A DNA stretch of 64,000 nucleotides, taken from NCBI GenBank assembly GCA_030550455.1, contig JAUQPH010000002.1, positions 164,950 to 228,949 on the forward strand, written 5' to 3'. Positions 53,514 to 62,355 of the stretch are shown here, one piece after another (position 1 is the stretch's first letter; each line of letters starts with the position of its first letter). The DNA comes from Thermoproteota archaeon. Lineage in GTDB: Archaea; Thermoproteota; Thermoprotei_A; Sulfolobales; NBVN01. The notes below the pieces were generated by a model. That model was not told the DNA's origin and made no database searches. It saw only the letters and a list, made by a program, of their open reading frames with translations. Position numbers and translations under genes: made by a program.

Positions 53514-54236
53514 TTGTGGGGTATGAAGAAAGTCGTTGGCGTCATTGGAGATCTCTCGGTGTTCTATTGGGTACTAACTACAGTAAACTTAATACTAGAT
53601 AGACTCACTTTGTGGGACTCCTTCACTAGCTTCGTTATCTTTCTGTTACTCAGGTTAGCAAACGACTTTCGTGTTCCACTCATGACTTTAGCTGTAAGTA
53701 ACGTTAGCGGTAGACTTTTTGATTTTGTAGACTGGAGTGATGGTTTGGCCGTAGTTAGGATTAGAATGCGAGGTGAGGGAGGTCTGCGGGTATTTTTCTC
53801 CCTAAGTGCCCTGGTTTTCGCAGCTACCCTAATTATAGCTTTCGCTAAGATCTGGCCAATGCACCTGGAGAGCAATAAGATACTCATTTTATTAGCTGTT
53901 TTAATTATCTCAACCGCTTTCTACAGGAGTAATTCAACCTACGTTAAAAATATCGGGATAGCTGTATCAATACTTACGTCTATAGTATACGCTACTCTCA
54001 TCAATCTTCTAGTTTGGCTAGCTGTTGGAGGTAGCAGCGCGCTGATTCTATCGGTATTAATTAATTTCATTGCCACTACTGTAGGTTGCGACATACTAAC
54101 AATTAAGTGGGTCGTACTCAATAACGCGAGAATCTTAGTTATAGGAGGACTCGGGCTATATGACGCAATAATACTCATTCCTACGGTGTCGTACCTAGCG
54201 TCCTCACTACTGATTCTAGCCATTAACCTGTCCTAA
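53514..54236 (+). CDS. DUF1614-like multi-pass membrane protein
   Basis: A 240-aa integral membrane protein with about six hydrophobic helices. The C-terminal part (TTVGCDILTIKWVVLNNARI then GGLGLYDAIILIPTVSYL) matches the usual ending of DUF1614 proteins (GGAG-x-FD-x-I pattern). The function of the family is unknown. The start is GTG at 53514; a TTTATTTTTTAAG promoter-like sequence precedes it by about 30 bp, so it has its own transcript. The gap after it (54237-54375) is empty. Confidence 0.7.
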   Translation: MWGMKKVVGVIGDLSVFYWVLTTVNLILDRLTLWDSFTSFVIFLLLRLANDFRVPLMTLAVSNVSGRLFDFVDWSDGLAVVRIRMRGEGGLRVFFSLSALVFAATLIIAFAKIWPMHLESNKILILLAVLIISTAFYRSNSTYVKNIGIAVSILTSIVYATLINLLVWLAVGGSSALILSVLINFIATTVGCDILTIKWVVLNNARILVIGGLGLYDAIILIPTVSYLASSLLILAINLS

Positions 54237-54375
54237 ATGTGCTGCTCTCGGTACTGCAAATAGTGGTGCGCGTTCACTTATCTCTCTTAGCTGTCTACTT
54301 TTAGGTTGAGCTCGTCTTCATTCGTCATAGTTAAACAAGGACTAAGGAAGCAGCATGCGTATTCGCAGAAGAATG

Positions 54376-55266
54376 CTATGTTGAAGGCAACTCCGAGCTT
54401 ATCTCTATAGCAAAATATTGAAACTGCATGACTACATCGGCCAACCGAAACGTTAAACCGTCTACTGAAATAGGTGGAATTACGAGCTCTAGTATAGTAT
54501 TATGAGGTAGCACCGGAATTACGATCTCTCCTTGAGTTAAACAGGTTCTAGTGCTGAAGTACGTGTTTCTAGCTGTATAGTGACCAGGTACTATGTATGT
54601 ATTGGATGCAGCAATAGAGAAGCAGACCCTGTATGAGTTATTGTAATAGATAACTAAGTAACCTGGTTTAGGGGTGGGAATGGCAATAGTCGTTGACCTA
54701 ATATCTGAAAACAGAGTTCTAGTCCATTTTCTAACTGGTCTTATTATGTAGCTGGAGTTGCTTAATACAGTAGCTGATGAAGCGTTAATGTATTCAAAAC
54801 CCGTAACTCTACTTGTAAGATAGTGAAGCCGCAACTCTTTAATTACCTCAAGAACTTCATCAAATACTTCAAGATGCTTTAGTAAACTACTGTAATTAGC
54901 TCTGAGTAACTCGTGTGAAGCATAAAGTTCTTCGTATTGCTTCTGGTTTTCCTCCAACATACGCAAAGCATCCTCGTATTTCTGGTTGATATTCTGGTAA
55001 GCTTTTTGAAGGGCGGTATAGTTCTCTACTAAAGATTTCGTAAAATAATATAAGTTAGTGTAGTTCATGTACAGGTTCTGTGCGTAGCGTCCAAGCAACT
55101 CTAAATCGCTCCTGGCACTAAGAAGAGCTTTTCGACACTCGCTTAAACTAGATGTCGCATCTTCTAGCTGGAGATATAAGACCAGAGATAAGACCGATAG
55201 GGTTACTATGACCACTAATAGTAGCAATAACACCTTATCTGAAGATATCCTAAAGTTAGTCAACAT
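54376..55266 (-). CDS. membrane-anchored coiled-coil protein, extracytoplasmic
   Basis: No named family is recognised. One N-terminal signal anchor (VLLLLLVVIVTLSVLSLVLY, about 13-32) is followed by a long heptad-like helix (about 35-150, rich in Leu, Glu, Lys and Tyr) and a beta-rich C-terminal domain with many Asn-X-Ser/Thr sites and two Cys (YRVCF, TRTCLT). It most likely faces the outside as a stalked surface protein. The start is ATG at 55266. It is monocistronic, convergent with the DUF1614 gene. Confidence 0.7.
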   Translation of the reverse strand: MLTNFRISSDKVLLLLLVVIVTLSVLSLVLYLQLEDATSSLSECRKALLSARSDLELLGRYAQNLYMNYTNLYYFTKSLVENYTALQKAYQNINQKYEDALRMLEENQKQYEELYASHELLRANYSSLLKHLEVFDEVLEVIKELRLHYLTSRVTGFEYINASSATVLSNSSYIIRPVRKWTRTLFSDIRSTTIAIPTPKPGYLVIYYNNSYRVCFSIAASNTYIVPGHYTARNTYFSTRTCLTQGEIVIPVLPHNTILELVIPPISVDGLTFRLADVVMQFQYFAIEISSELPST

Positions 55267-55574
55267 CTAACCCTGTCGAACGCTACAACCGAAAATTTAT
55301 GTAATCTTAATAACTAACTTAGGTCTCGTGAAGAAGTTCCATATAACACTTTATAACGACAGTTTGGTGTCACTGTGAGCAGCTTTGGATTAAGCTTAGC
55401 CTTGGAAAATCTTGAAAGTGTCCACCTAATTAAAGCATATCATACATAACTTTCAAGACCGATCTCTAGTCCTTTAAGAACATGCTACTTCAAGACTTAA
55501 ATAATGAAAATAACGACCGGTAATAACTAAGTCGTCCATTTAGAGTTGTTCTTCTTCATAGTTACCTGGTTTAT

Positions 55575-55830
55575 TCGTTTGTTTTGCGGTGTTCGCGTTC
55601 TGAAAGGTCGCAAGTCCTTACGTAAGAGACGATTTCGACAGGGATGAGCTCAATGTGCTTGGTGAGGGGACGTGTACGCAATCTCTTCACCATAGAGAGT
55701 GGAGCGGACCACTGGCGTCAACTGGAGACTCTCTCCCGTAGGTGGAGCTGGGGGAGCAAGCCGTTGAGAAGCGGGCGGCTGGGAGGCTAGATACGAAGAA
55801 ACATGAAAGCCGATGAACAGTCATTCACCA
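55575..55830 (+). pseudogene. tnpB 3'-end relic with strong RNA hairpins
   Basis: A nearly open plus-strand frame reads DDFDRDELNVLGEGTCTQSL, then GPLASTGDSLP and GEQAVEKRAAGRL to a TGA at about 55815, like the last part of a TnpB and its tail; the end ACATGAAAGCCGATG resembles the family A terminus. Two strong hairpins are present: GGTGAGGGGA / TCTCTTCACC (about 55659-55690) and AGAGAGT / ACTCTCT (about 55695-55735). The 600-bp gap 55267-55862 contains nothing else; the stalk-protein gene expected after uL10 is absent. Confidence 0.5.
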
Positions 55831-55862
55831 AGAGACGGTCAAGATCCGTATTTATAGATTTG

Positions 55863-56897
55863 CTAACCGAAAAGCGAGGCTATGCCCTCAGCTATTTCTT
55901 CTTCCTCTTTCCTCTCTTCTTCCTCTCTTCTCTTTTCGCTACTCTCAGGTTGCGCTGTGCTGGTTGAAAGTTCAGTACTCGTTTTACTTGAAATTACTTG
56001 AGTTATTAAGAGGGCTTGACTTACTGCCTTAGTGAGGAGTTCTTGGACTACGTCTGAGGTTATGTATCCGATAGCCGACGCTAGCTCTATCGATATTCTA
56101 CGTGCTCTAGCAATTAACTCTGGAATTACCTCGGGTACTGGTAGAGCGAGCTCTATAGCTAAGGACTTCGACATGTTTACGGCTGCCGTAATGCTCTTTT
56201 TGATCTCCTCGAAGTCTATTTTAAGGTCCTTCGGTAGGTAGATAAAGCCGTCTTCGTAGACAGCCTTCAGTTGTGTTTTAACCGGTATTACGGGTACCCC
56301 CAATCTTCTAAGAAGCGAGCTAAGCTCTGGTGACACTTTATCACCTTGCTTGAGTACTTTCGTGTCTCTAGCTATCCATATCACACCTTCTCTTACTTGA
56401 GTCGGGATCTTTAGTTTACCAAACAGGCTCATAGAGGGACCTGGCTTTATACCAGTTGGTCCAGGAGCTAGCTCTATGTCAAAACTTACTGTATCACCTG
56501 GTTTAGCATATCTATACTCTACGAGTTCGTCGAGAAGCTTTGCTAGTTTAAACGGGTTTATGTTAGTGAATACGAAGATGTTGGAACCGGTAAGGTACTT
56601 GGAAATCTCCTCTAAGTTTTTGGCCTTCATATCTTGGAGAGCCTTTAAAACTAGGCTGTTCTTATAGAGCTTTACGACTCCGTACTCCGACAATCTGCTG
56701 TATATCCTTCGTGACTCGGCGGATGGCATTCGGTCTGCAGACAATATTGCTATGACTTTGTACTTACTTAGTAAGCTTTTTATTTCTTCGACTACCTTAG
56801 ACTTCAAGCCAATTGATTTTCTTGGTCTTTCCCTTTCCTTTGTTTTTGCCAGCTCTGACATCAACCTAGCAAGCTGGGTGCGAGTCCTCGACTTCAT
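55863..56897 (-). CDS. 50S ribosomal protein uL10 (P0)
   Basis: Base of the ribosomal stalk that binds 23S rRNA and stalk dimers. The N-terminal rRNA-binding part is complete (KSKVVEEIKSLLSKYKVIAIL), followed by the archaeal insertion and C-terminal helices for stalk binding, and ends in an acidic Glu/Lys-rich tail EEEIAEGIASLFG. The 344-aa length is normal. It overlaps uL1 by 4 bp. The uL12/P1 gene that normally follows is missing and replaced by a transposon relic. Confidence 0.95.
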   Translation of the reverse strand: MKSRTRTQLARLMSELAKTKERERPRKSIGLKSKVVEEIKSLLSKYKVIAILSADRMPSAESRRIYSRLSEYGVVKLYKNSLVLKALQDMKAKNLEEISKYLTGSNIFVFTNINPFKLAKLLDELVEYRYAKPGDTVSFDIELAPGPTGIKPGPSMSLFGKLKIPTQVREGVIWIARDTKVLKQGDKVSPELSSLLRRLGVPVIPVKTQLKAVYEDGFIYLPKDLKIDFEEIKKSITAAVNMSKSLAIELALPVPEVIPELIARARRISIELASAIGYITSDVVQELLTKAVSQALLITQVISSKTSTELSTSTAQPESSEKRREEEERKEEEEIAEGIASLFG

Positions 56898-57538
56898 GTG
56901 TATAACACCTCTACAGCTGGACCCATAGTTGTTTTAACATAAATTCTAACTGAGCCTTCAAGAGGTCTCTTAATCTTATTTTTAACGAATTCTATTACCG
57001 ACATAGCGTTTTCGGCTAGATCGTCAGCTGACATGTCCTCTGTCCCTATTCTGCATCCAACCCAGTTTTGCTCTCTATTTCTAAGCCAGGTAGAGCTACT
57101 GTACTGCCTGAGTAGCAGCTCTAAGTTAGCTTGGGGTGGAACTGGGATCGGTGCTTTACCTCTTGGTCCGAGAGCTGGTCCCAGGATTCTACCAGCTAAA
57201 GACATGGCCTCGGTAGCTACTAAGAACCAATCATACTTTCGCGCGATTTTCTTTACATCACGTTTACTTAAATTCTTCAGCTGGTCGGTTCCTAGTGTAT
57301 CAACACCAAGCTTCTGCGCATTTAACCTCATGCCTCCATCAGCTACAACAAGTATCTTTACGGACCTGCCTAAACCTTTTGGAAGTAGGACAGCGTCTCT
57401 AAATCTTATCTCAGGAGACTTCTTATCAAAACCTGAGAACGTAAATAGCAGCTCAACTGACTGCTTGAAGTTCCTACCAGAACCTAAACTAATGGCCTTA
57501 CTTATAGTATCGGAAAGTAGCTCCCTAGTTAGAGGCAC
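56894..57538 (-). CDS. 50S ribosomal protein uL1
   Basis: L1-stalk protein that helps release deacylated tRNA. The family motifs are FDKKSPEIRFRDAVLLPKGLG, FLVATEAMSLAGRILGPALGPRGKAPIPV and a terminal TTMGPAVEV. The 214-aa length is typical. It overlaps uL11 by 14 bp and uL10 by 4 bp. In other archaea uL1 autoregulates this operon by binding its mRNA; no such site was identified here. Confidence 0.95.
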   Translation of the reverse strand: MPLTRELLSDTISKAISLGSGRNFKQSVELLFTFSGFDKKSPEIRFRDAVLLPKGLGRSVKILVVADGGMRLNAQKLGVDTLGTDQLKNLSKRDVKKIARKYDWFLVATEAMSLAGRILGPALGPRGKAPIPVPPQANLELLLRQYSSSTWLRNREQNWVGCRIGTEDMSADDLAENAMSVIEFVKNKIKRPLEGSVRIYVKTTMGPAVEVLYT

Positions 57539-58040
57539 TTACCCCACCTCTCCACTGCTCTTCATATTTACTAAACAAATCGTCGTAAACTCCCTTATTT
57601 ATTTCAGCCAACACCTCCCTCGGGTCTTTTCCGTTAACTGTTAAGCCTATAGAGCGAGCAGTCGATATAATCGATTTAACAGCTGATTTCAGAGTCTTGG
57701 CGTTAATATCGTTCTTCTTAGCTAGAGCCACTCTTATAGCATCATCTAACGTAATGTTTCCGACCTTCTTATGTGCTGGATCTCCAGAAGGTTCTTGGGC
57801 TTTAGCGTACTTTAAGAGTAATGATGTTGTCGTAGGTGATTTGACTTTTATCGTGTACTTACCCGTCGGTTCATCTATTTCAAGAACTACTGTAACCTCC
57901 ATGCCTAGGTATCCTTCTGTAAGTTTGTTTATTTCTGCAACAACCTTATCAACTGGAAGCCCGTACTGAGAGAGTGTTGGACCTAAGGGCGGTGCTGGAC
58001 TCGCTTTACCACCCAGTACCTGCATTCTAACTACCTTCAC
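57525..58040 (-). CDS. 50S ribosomal protein uL11
   Basis: Binds the GTPase-associated centre of 23S rRNA. The N-terminal signature GGKASPAPPLGPTLSQYGLP is intact and the C-terminal rRNA-binding domain (EPSGDPAHKKVGNITLDDAI) is complete. The 171-aa length matches archaeal uL11. It starts 3 bp after the spt5 stop and overlaps uL1 by 14 bp, so translation is coupled through the operon. Confidence 0.96.
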   Translation of the reverse strand: MKVVRMQVLGGKASPAPPLGPTLSQYGLPVDKVVAEINKLTEGYLGMEVTVVLEIDEPTGKYTIKVKSPTTTSLLLKYAKAQEPSGDPAHKKVGNITLDDAIRVALAKKNDINAKTLKSAVKSIISTARSIGLTVNGKDPREVLAEINKGVYDDLFSKYEEQWRGGVSASN

Positions 58041-58043
58041 CTT

Positions 58044-58517
58044 CTACCACCTCTTACCCGCCGGTTTAATGTTATCTCCCGGAAGAAATACCTTGAGTGG
58101 GTAAGCAGCTTCAAGTATTTCTACTTCGACCTCATTTTTAGATACGTTGACAGTTCTCACCGTAGCTTTTAGGCCCTTGAATGGACCGGCCACTATCTCA
58201 ACAACGTCGCCTGGCTTAAGTTCCTCAAGTGGCGAGCGGACTTTAACTAATCTTTCTACTTCTTCATAGGTCACCGACCCGGCGACTCTTCCTCTAACGT
58301 GCTTTACGCCCTTGACTACCTTCTGGACTGAGTGTAATCCATCCGATTCAACTATTATGTAGCCCTTCACATCAGGAGGAATCAAGATCCCGTATATGCC
58401 CGACTCACTAGTAGCTCTTAGCTCCAGTACTAGAGCTACGTTGAGCTCTTTACCAGAGATAGTTCTTAAGACAGCGAACTGCGACGAAACCCCTCTTCTA
58501 ACTTCATTACTAGCCAA
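58044..58517 (-). CDS. spt5: transcription elongation factor Spt5 (NusG homologue)
   Basis: Processivity factor that closes the RNA polymerase clamp with Spt4. It has the NGN domain (FAVLRTISGKELNVALVLEL ... GIYGILIPPDVKGYIIVE) and a C-terminal KOW domain (LKPGDVVEIVAGPFKGLKA). The 157-aa length is typical. Its start overlaps secE by 8 bp. The spt5-secE-uL11 order is the conserved arrangement also seen in bacteria as secE-nusG-rplK. Confidence 0.95.
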   Translation of the reverse strand: MASNEVRRGVSSQFAVLRTISGKELNVALVLELRATSESGIYGILIPPDVKGYIIVESDGLHSVQKVVKGVKHVRGRVAGSVTYEEVERLVKVRSPLEELKPGDVVEIVAGPFKGLKATVRTVNVSKNEVEVEILEAAYPLKVFLPGDNIKPAGKRW

Positions 58518-58695
58518 TCCCTACACCTTGTAAGAGGGCAAATAGCAAGTGTAAAGCTATACCGATACCTCCGACAAGAAAAATCCCGGCTAGAGTCACC
58601 TTGATTAATAACTTGAACTCCTCGGGCTCTGGTCTATCGGATAGAGTCAATATTCTCTGCCACATTTCTACCATTCTCGATAGCTCTATCCCCAA
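58510..58695 (-). CDS. secE: preprotein translocase subunit SecE (Sec61-gamma)
   Basis: Single-spanning subunit that clamps the SecY channel. The amphipathic N-terminal helix (MVEMWQRILTLSDRPEPEEF) is followed by a PEPEEF turn and one transmembrane helix (TLAGIFLVGGIGIALHLLFA). At 61 aa it is a normal archaeal SecE. It overlaps spt5 by 8 bp and is separated from ftsY by 64 bp. Confidence 0.93.
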   Translation of the reverse strand: MGIELSRMVEMWQRILTLSDRPEPEEFKLLIKVTLAGIFLVGGIGIALHLLFALLQGVGIG

Positions 58696-58759
58696 TCACC
58701 TCTAACCCAGTTTTTTCTAGATTTTTAAGCGTTAACAATTATGAGAGTTTCTTTACTAA

Positions 58760-59668
58760 TCACCCCAGTATTTTTTCGACAATAGTTCTAGCTCTAAATA
58801 CTTCGAGATCGTCGTAGGATTGACCTACCCCAACGTAAATTACCGGTCTCTGAAGTAGCACTGAGAGAGTTAAAGCACATCCTCCTCGAGCGTCAGCATC
58901 CATCTTGGTTAGGATAACAGCGTCGAATCCTACAGCTTTGTCGAAGTATCTCACTTGCTCTAGTGCGTCATTACCTGTGAGGGCGTCCAGTACGAGTATC
59001 TTCATGTGAGGCTTTACTACCCTCACGATCTTCTTCAGTTCTTCAACAAGGTCTGCATCTACGTGCATCCGTCCGGCTGTATCAACAAGAACGGCATCCA
59101 GTCCTTTCTTTGTCGAGTACGCTAAGGCGTCTCTAGCTACAGCAGCTGGATCAGCCCCGTACTTGCCTCTAAAGAATGGAACACCTAGCCGTTCAGCGTG
59201 AAGAGCTAGCTGCTCTTGTGCTCCAGCTCTAAACGTATCTGCAGCCACTATGACCGGCTTCATACCGGCCTTCAGGAGCCTATTAGCAACCTTGGCTATC
59301 GTAGTAGTCTTACCAACTCCGTTTACTCCGAGAAAGACTATTACAAAGGGCCTTACTCCAGCTGCCCTGATGTAGTCGACTAAGTCGTACTTCGGTTCTA
59401 CTCTAGATAGAATGTCTATCAAGGCCTCCTTTATAAGCTTCATGATTTCTTCACTACCAAACCTACTCACTTTATGACCGACCAGTCTTCGTTTTAGTTC
59501 TTCGAACAAGATCGGGAAAACTTCATAAGCGACATCACTTTCAATGAGTGATAGCTCTACTTCTTCAAAAACATTCTTCAAGTCTTCCTCTGTTAGTTCT
59601 CTCTTACTTACTACCTCAGCTACTTTGTTCGCAATGTTTTGAAAAACTTCTTTAACTTTTTTAAACAC
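58760..59668 (-). CDS. ftsY: signal recognition particle receptor FtsY
   Basis: SRP-type GTPase that docks ribosome-nascent chains at the membrane. The N domain (about 1-100) is followed by the G domain: G1 GVNGVGKTTTIAK (about 114-126), DTFRAGAQEQL, G3 DTAGRMH, G4 TKMDADARGG. It lacks the acidic bacterial extension. The 302-aa length is usual for archaea. ATG at 59668 overlaps the prefoldin stop by one base, and it is part of the ribosomal operon. Confidence 0.95.
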   Translation of the reverse strand: MFKKVKEVFQNIANKVAEVVSKRELTEEDLKNVFEEVELSLIESDVAYEVFPILFEELKRRLVGHKVSRFGSEEIMKLIKEALIDILSRVEPKYDLVDYIRAAGVRPFVIVFLGVNGVGKTTTIAKVANRLLKAGMKPVIVAADTFRAGAQEQLALHAERLGVPFFRGKYGADPAAVARDALAYSTKKGLDAVLVDTAGRMHVDADLVEELKKIVRVVKPHMKILVLDALTGNDALEQVRYFDKAVGFDAVILTKMDADARGGCALTLSVLLQRPVIYVGVGQSYDDLEVFRARTIVEKILG

Positions 59669-60126
59669 TATCCTGCTCTCCCTCCAGACTTCGCCTGGGC
59701 TCTAGCAGATAGAAGTATTTCTTGGAGGCTTCTGAAGTACTTAGAGGCCTCTTCAAACTCCTTTTCAAACTCCTTTATTAACTCCTTAATCTCGTTCTCC
59801 TCGCTTACAATGACCTCCATGGCCTTTTCTGGACTCAGTTCAATAAAGTAATCTTGACCTATGTGGACAACTACTTTTTCTTCCTTCTCGAGTTTTGCGT
59901 ACACGTATATAGTTCCACTTTTGTCTGTAGGTACGAGCATCTCTCTGACTTTAGATAGCTTTATAGTCGATATAAGCTCTCTTGCTACTGCTAAGTCATT
60001 CAGTCTGTCTACAGCACGCTTAATGTTCTCCTGAATCCCCTCAATATGTTTCTTAGTACGCTCGAGTTCCGCTACTACTGCCTCCAGTGGAACAACTAGC
60101 TTAACTTCTTTATCTCTGCTAGTCAA
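59668..60126 (-). CDS. pfdA: prefoldin subunit alpha
   Basis: Chaperone subunit that assembles with beta subunits into a jellyfish-like hexamer delivering unfolded proteins to the thermosome. The pattern is coiled coil (about 10-50), a beta hairpin segment (REMLVPTDKSGTIYVYAKL, VVHIGQDYFIEL) and a second coiled coil (about 100-140). The 152-aa length is typical. It overlaps eL20 (LX) by 8 bp. Confidence 0.93.
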   Translation of the reverse strand: MTSRDKEVKLVVPLEAVVAELERTKKHIEGIQENIKRAVDRLNDLAVARELISTIKLSKVREMLVPTDKSGTIYVYAKLEKEEKVVVHIGQDYFIELSPEKAMEVIVSEENEIKELIKEFEKEFEEASKYFRSLQEILLSARAQAKSGGRAG

Positions 60127-60385
60127 TGAACCACCTCTCGACAGTTTCTAGTTCTCTTATAAACTTGCTTTTTGCTTCACTAATGTTTATTTCGTTTACT
60201 GACAGTATCTTAATATGCGACCTCTTGAGTTTATGCCTACTCCCTAGTTCCGAGAGTACTCTCTCTATAGCATCTTCTTTCTTTACTGCTCTTACTTCAA
60301 CTGTAAACTTCTGCCACTTCCTGAGCCTGTCCGGACTTAGGAGAGCTAAACCAGTTATCCTGTATACCTTTACATCCCGATTCAT
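60119..60385 (-). CDS. 50S ribosomal protein eL20 (L18a/LX)
   Basis: Small archaeal/eukaryotic ribosomal protein of the large subunit. It begins with VKVYRITGLALLSPDRLRKW and contains FTVEVRAVKKEDAIERVLSELGSRHKLKR, the LX signature. The 88-aa length fits the single-domain archaeal form. It starts immediately after the aIF6 stop (0-bp gap), within the operon. Confidence 0.93.
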   Translation of the reverse strand: MNRDVKVYRITGLALLSPDRLRKWQKFTVEVRAVKKEDAIERVLSELGSRHKLKRSHIKILSVNEINISEAKSKFIRELETVERWFID

Positions 60386-61069
60386 CTACTCACCCACCCT
60401 TAGAGCTTTCATTATCCTAATTATTTCGGGTCCCGTAGTCAGTTCACCCACTAAAGCTCCGTAATTATTAGCTACGAGACCCGACTTAACGAAACCGATT
60501 CCGAAGTTAACTGTTCCGACATCAAATTCTACACCGAAAAACTCAGAAAGTTTTTTCAGGTCTTCACTAGAGGCGTTCGGATGCACTACTCCACCTCTAT
60601 CGGTAACTACCGCAGCAGATCCAACGGTAGGTATGTTGGCTATGCTTCCAAGAGCATACGAGTTAGCACCCAGTAGCGACGCTATCCTTGATGCTATATC
60701 TTTATTTAGCTCTGGGTGCGCGAAAAGAGATCTTGAGTTATGGAGTATGATATTGCCTAATGCGTTAAAATTTGATGTTTCGAGTACTTCAACTCTGAGT
60801 CCGTAGCTTTTGAGCTCATCGACTTCCTCGTCGCTTATTATGTCTGGTACTATAACTGTTTTACCGTGAGCTATAGAGAATATACCGATTAGCGCTGTTC
60901 TGGCTATAGTTACCTCAATGATGTCTCTCACGGAAAGAACTTCCTTCACTTTCTCTATAAAATCTCTCTCAACTCCCTTTGGGGTTAGAACTATCTCATC
61001 TGTCGCTACTACGTAAGTGCCTATGTGGGGACTACCAAGAACTCTTGCTCTATCTATAGACCCCCTCAT
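60386..61069 (-). CDS. translation initiation factor aIF6
   Basis: Anti-association factor that binds the large subunit and blocks premature joining with the small subunit. The five-fold pentein repeats are visible with HIGTYVVATDEIVLTPKGVE, VNFGIGFVKSGLVANNYGAL and GPEIIRIMKAL. The 227-aa length is normal. It overlaps eL31 by 4 bp and abuts eL20 (LX). Confidence 0.96.
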   Translation of the reverse strand: MRGSIDRARVLGSPHIGTYVVATDEIVLTPKGVERDFIEKVKEVLSVRDIIEVTIARTALIGIFSIAHGKTVIVPDIISDEEVDELKSYGLRVEVLETSNFNALGNIILHNSRSLFAHPELNKDIASRIASLLGANSYALGSIANIPTVGSAAVVTDRGGVVHPNASSEDLKKLSEFFGVEFDVGTVNFGIGFVKSGLVANNYGALVGELTTGPEIIRIMKALRVGE

Positions 61070-61356
61070 TGGGTGGACCCTTTAGAAGGAGATGACTTGA
61101 TATGTAGTGCGAGTGACGCTTTAACCACCTTTCCTTCCTGGTCTATTTTCATGATTGCTACTGCCACCCTCCTCGGGGGTTTATCGTATCTTCTACTAAA
61201 TATGTAGCTATTGACAGAGTCGTCTAAAAGAACTTTCTCGGCTTTAGTATGTCTCCTAATTAAATCCTTAATGTACTTTATAGCCCTAGCTGCTCTTCTA
61301 TATCTTCTCGTTCTGTAAAGCTTGGAGAGACTTACGACGAGTATGGATTCAGACAT
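61066..61356 (-). CDS. 50S ribosomal protein eL31
   Basis: Large-subunit protein near the exit tunnel. The segment RRYRRAARAIKYIKDLIRRH and then DDSVNSYIFSRRYDKPPRRVAV are typical. An upstream ATG at 61374 exists, but ATG 61356 is preceded at proper distance by a Shine-Dalgarno-like AGAGGTGGGGAA, so I place the start there (96 aa). The stop overlaps aIF6. Confidence 0.93.
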   Translation of the reverse strand: MSESILVVSLSKLYRTRRYRRAARAIKYIKDLIRRHTKAEKVLLDDSVNSYIFSRRYDKPPRRVAVAIMKIDQEGKVVKASLALHIKSSPSKGSTQ

Positions 61357-61366
61357 TTCCCCACCT

Positions 61367-61525
61367 CTATACATTTCCTAGCTTAGTTCTTCTCCAATGT
61401 CTAAGTCTGGGTCTAAAGGGAATCCTTCTCCTGGTTTTGACTACTACCCAAATCGGTATAGCCGAGTTCGACTTCGTTGCTTTGGCCAACCTAAGCTTTC
61501 TCGCTACGTGCTTGTTTCTGGACAT
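61367..61525 (-). CDS. 50S ribosomal protein eL39
   Basis: Very small basic tunnel protein. It begins [20 protein letters not shown], continues with [13 protein letters not shown] and ends [11 protein letters not shown]. All landmark residues of eL39 are present (PIWV, RHWRR). At 52 aa it is easily missed. ATG at 61525 lies 2 bp after the PDCD5 stop. Its end lies 11 bp before the preferred eL31 start. Confidence 0.95.
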   Translation of the reverse strand: MSRNKHVARKLRLAKATKSNSAIPIWVVVKTRRRIPFRPRLRHWRRTKLGNV

Positions 61526-61527
61526 AC

Positions 61528-61884
61528 TCACTCACCTTTCCTCTTAACTCTGATCCTAAGCTCTCGTCTAGTCTTAGAATCAACCGTGGCTAAAATATCT
61601 CGTAGAGCGTCATCGTCTATTACACCACCTAGCTGACCCGAAGAGTACATGCCGATAAGGTAATCTTCAACAGCTCTAGCAAGCTCCGGCTTGACTAACT
61701 TAACGTTGGCTAACCTTTCTCTAGCTTCCGGGGTAAGAATGACTCTAAGGATAGCCTGTCTTTGGGCCTCCCTAGCTGCCTCCTCCTCGGCTCTTCTACG
61801 TCTTTCCTCAGCTTCCACTAGCATCTGCTCCATTCTTCTCCTTTTTAATTGCTCCAGCTCTTCATCACTATATTCGTAGCTCAC
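61528..61884 (-). CDS. PDCD5-family DNA-binding protein
   Basis: Archaeal homologue of eukaryotic PDCD5/TFAR19, a three-helix-bundle nucleic-acid-binding protein of unclear role encoded between eS19 and eL39 in many archaea. The N-terminus is a long charged helix ([20 protein letters not shown]), followed by the core [20 protein letters not shown] and [14 protein letters not shown]. The 118-aa length is typical. It lies 9 bp downstream of eS19. Confidence 0.93.
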   Translation of the reverse strand: MSYEYSDEELEQLKRRRMEQMLVEAEERRRRAEEEAAREAQRQAILRVILTPEARERLANVKLVKPELARAVEDYLIGMYSSGQLGGVIDDDALRDILATVDSKTRRELRIRVKRKGE

Positions 61885-61893
61885 CTACATCCC

Positions 61894-62355
61894 CTACGGT
61901 CCGTACTTAGCTAACTCCGGTTTCTCTTTAACTAGCTCAGTAAATACCTCATAGGCCACTGAGCTAACTAGAGACTGTCCCTTAGGCGTTAAGACTCTAC
62001 CCCCGGGTACCTTAGATACTAACCCAGCTCTTTCAAGTTGTTGCAGTATCTTCCTCACGTGATTCCTCGCACCTCTTCTAAAATGAGGTGGAGCAGAGCC
62101 CCGCCTTCTCAAGCCTCCATAAATAACGCTGAACGTACCCAAGCCTATGGGTTCCGCAGATACTGCTAGCTTCCTCAAGATGCTAGCTGCCCTCAAGTAC
62201 CACCAATCCGGGTCTTCAGGGCTATTTTCTTTGTGAACACCCAATTTAACAAATTGAGCCCAAGACGGGGGTTTAACCTCTTTTATGTTCTCTTTTAAAT
62301 ACTCGCTCAACCTCTTTATCAGAGCATCTGCCGGCACTTCCTTTGCTGTCACCAA
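61894..62355 (-). CDS. 30S ribosomal protein eS19
   Basis: Small-subunit protein needed for head maturation. It has the winged-helix fold and the signature WWYLRAASILRKLAVS, with YGGLRRRGSAPPHFRRGARN following. The 153-aa length is typical. It is the first gene of the long leftward operon that runs to uL10. GTG at 62355 lacks a strong recognisable promoter in the 50 bp upstream. Confidence 0.95.
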   Translation of the reverse strand: MVTAKEVPADALIKRLSEYLKENIKEVKPPSWAQFVKLGVHKENSPEDPDWWYLRAASILRKLAVSAEPIGLGTFSVIYGGLRRRGSAPPHFRRGARNHVRKILQQLERAGLVSKVPGGRVLTPKGQSLVSSVAYEVFTELVKEKPELAKYGP

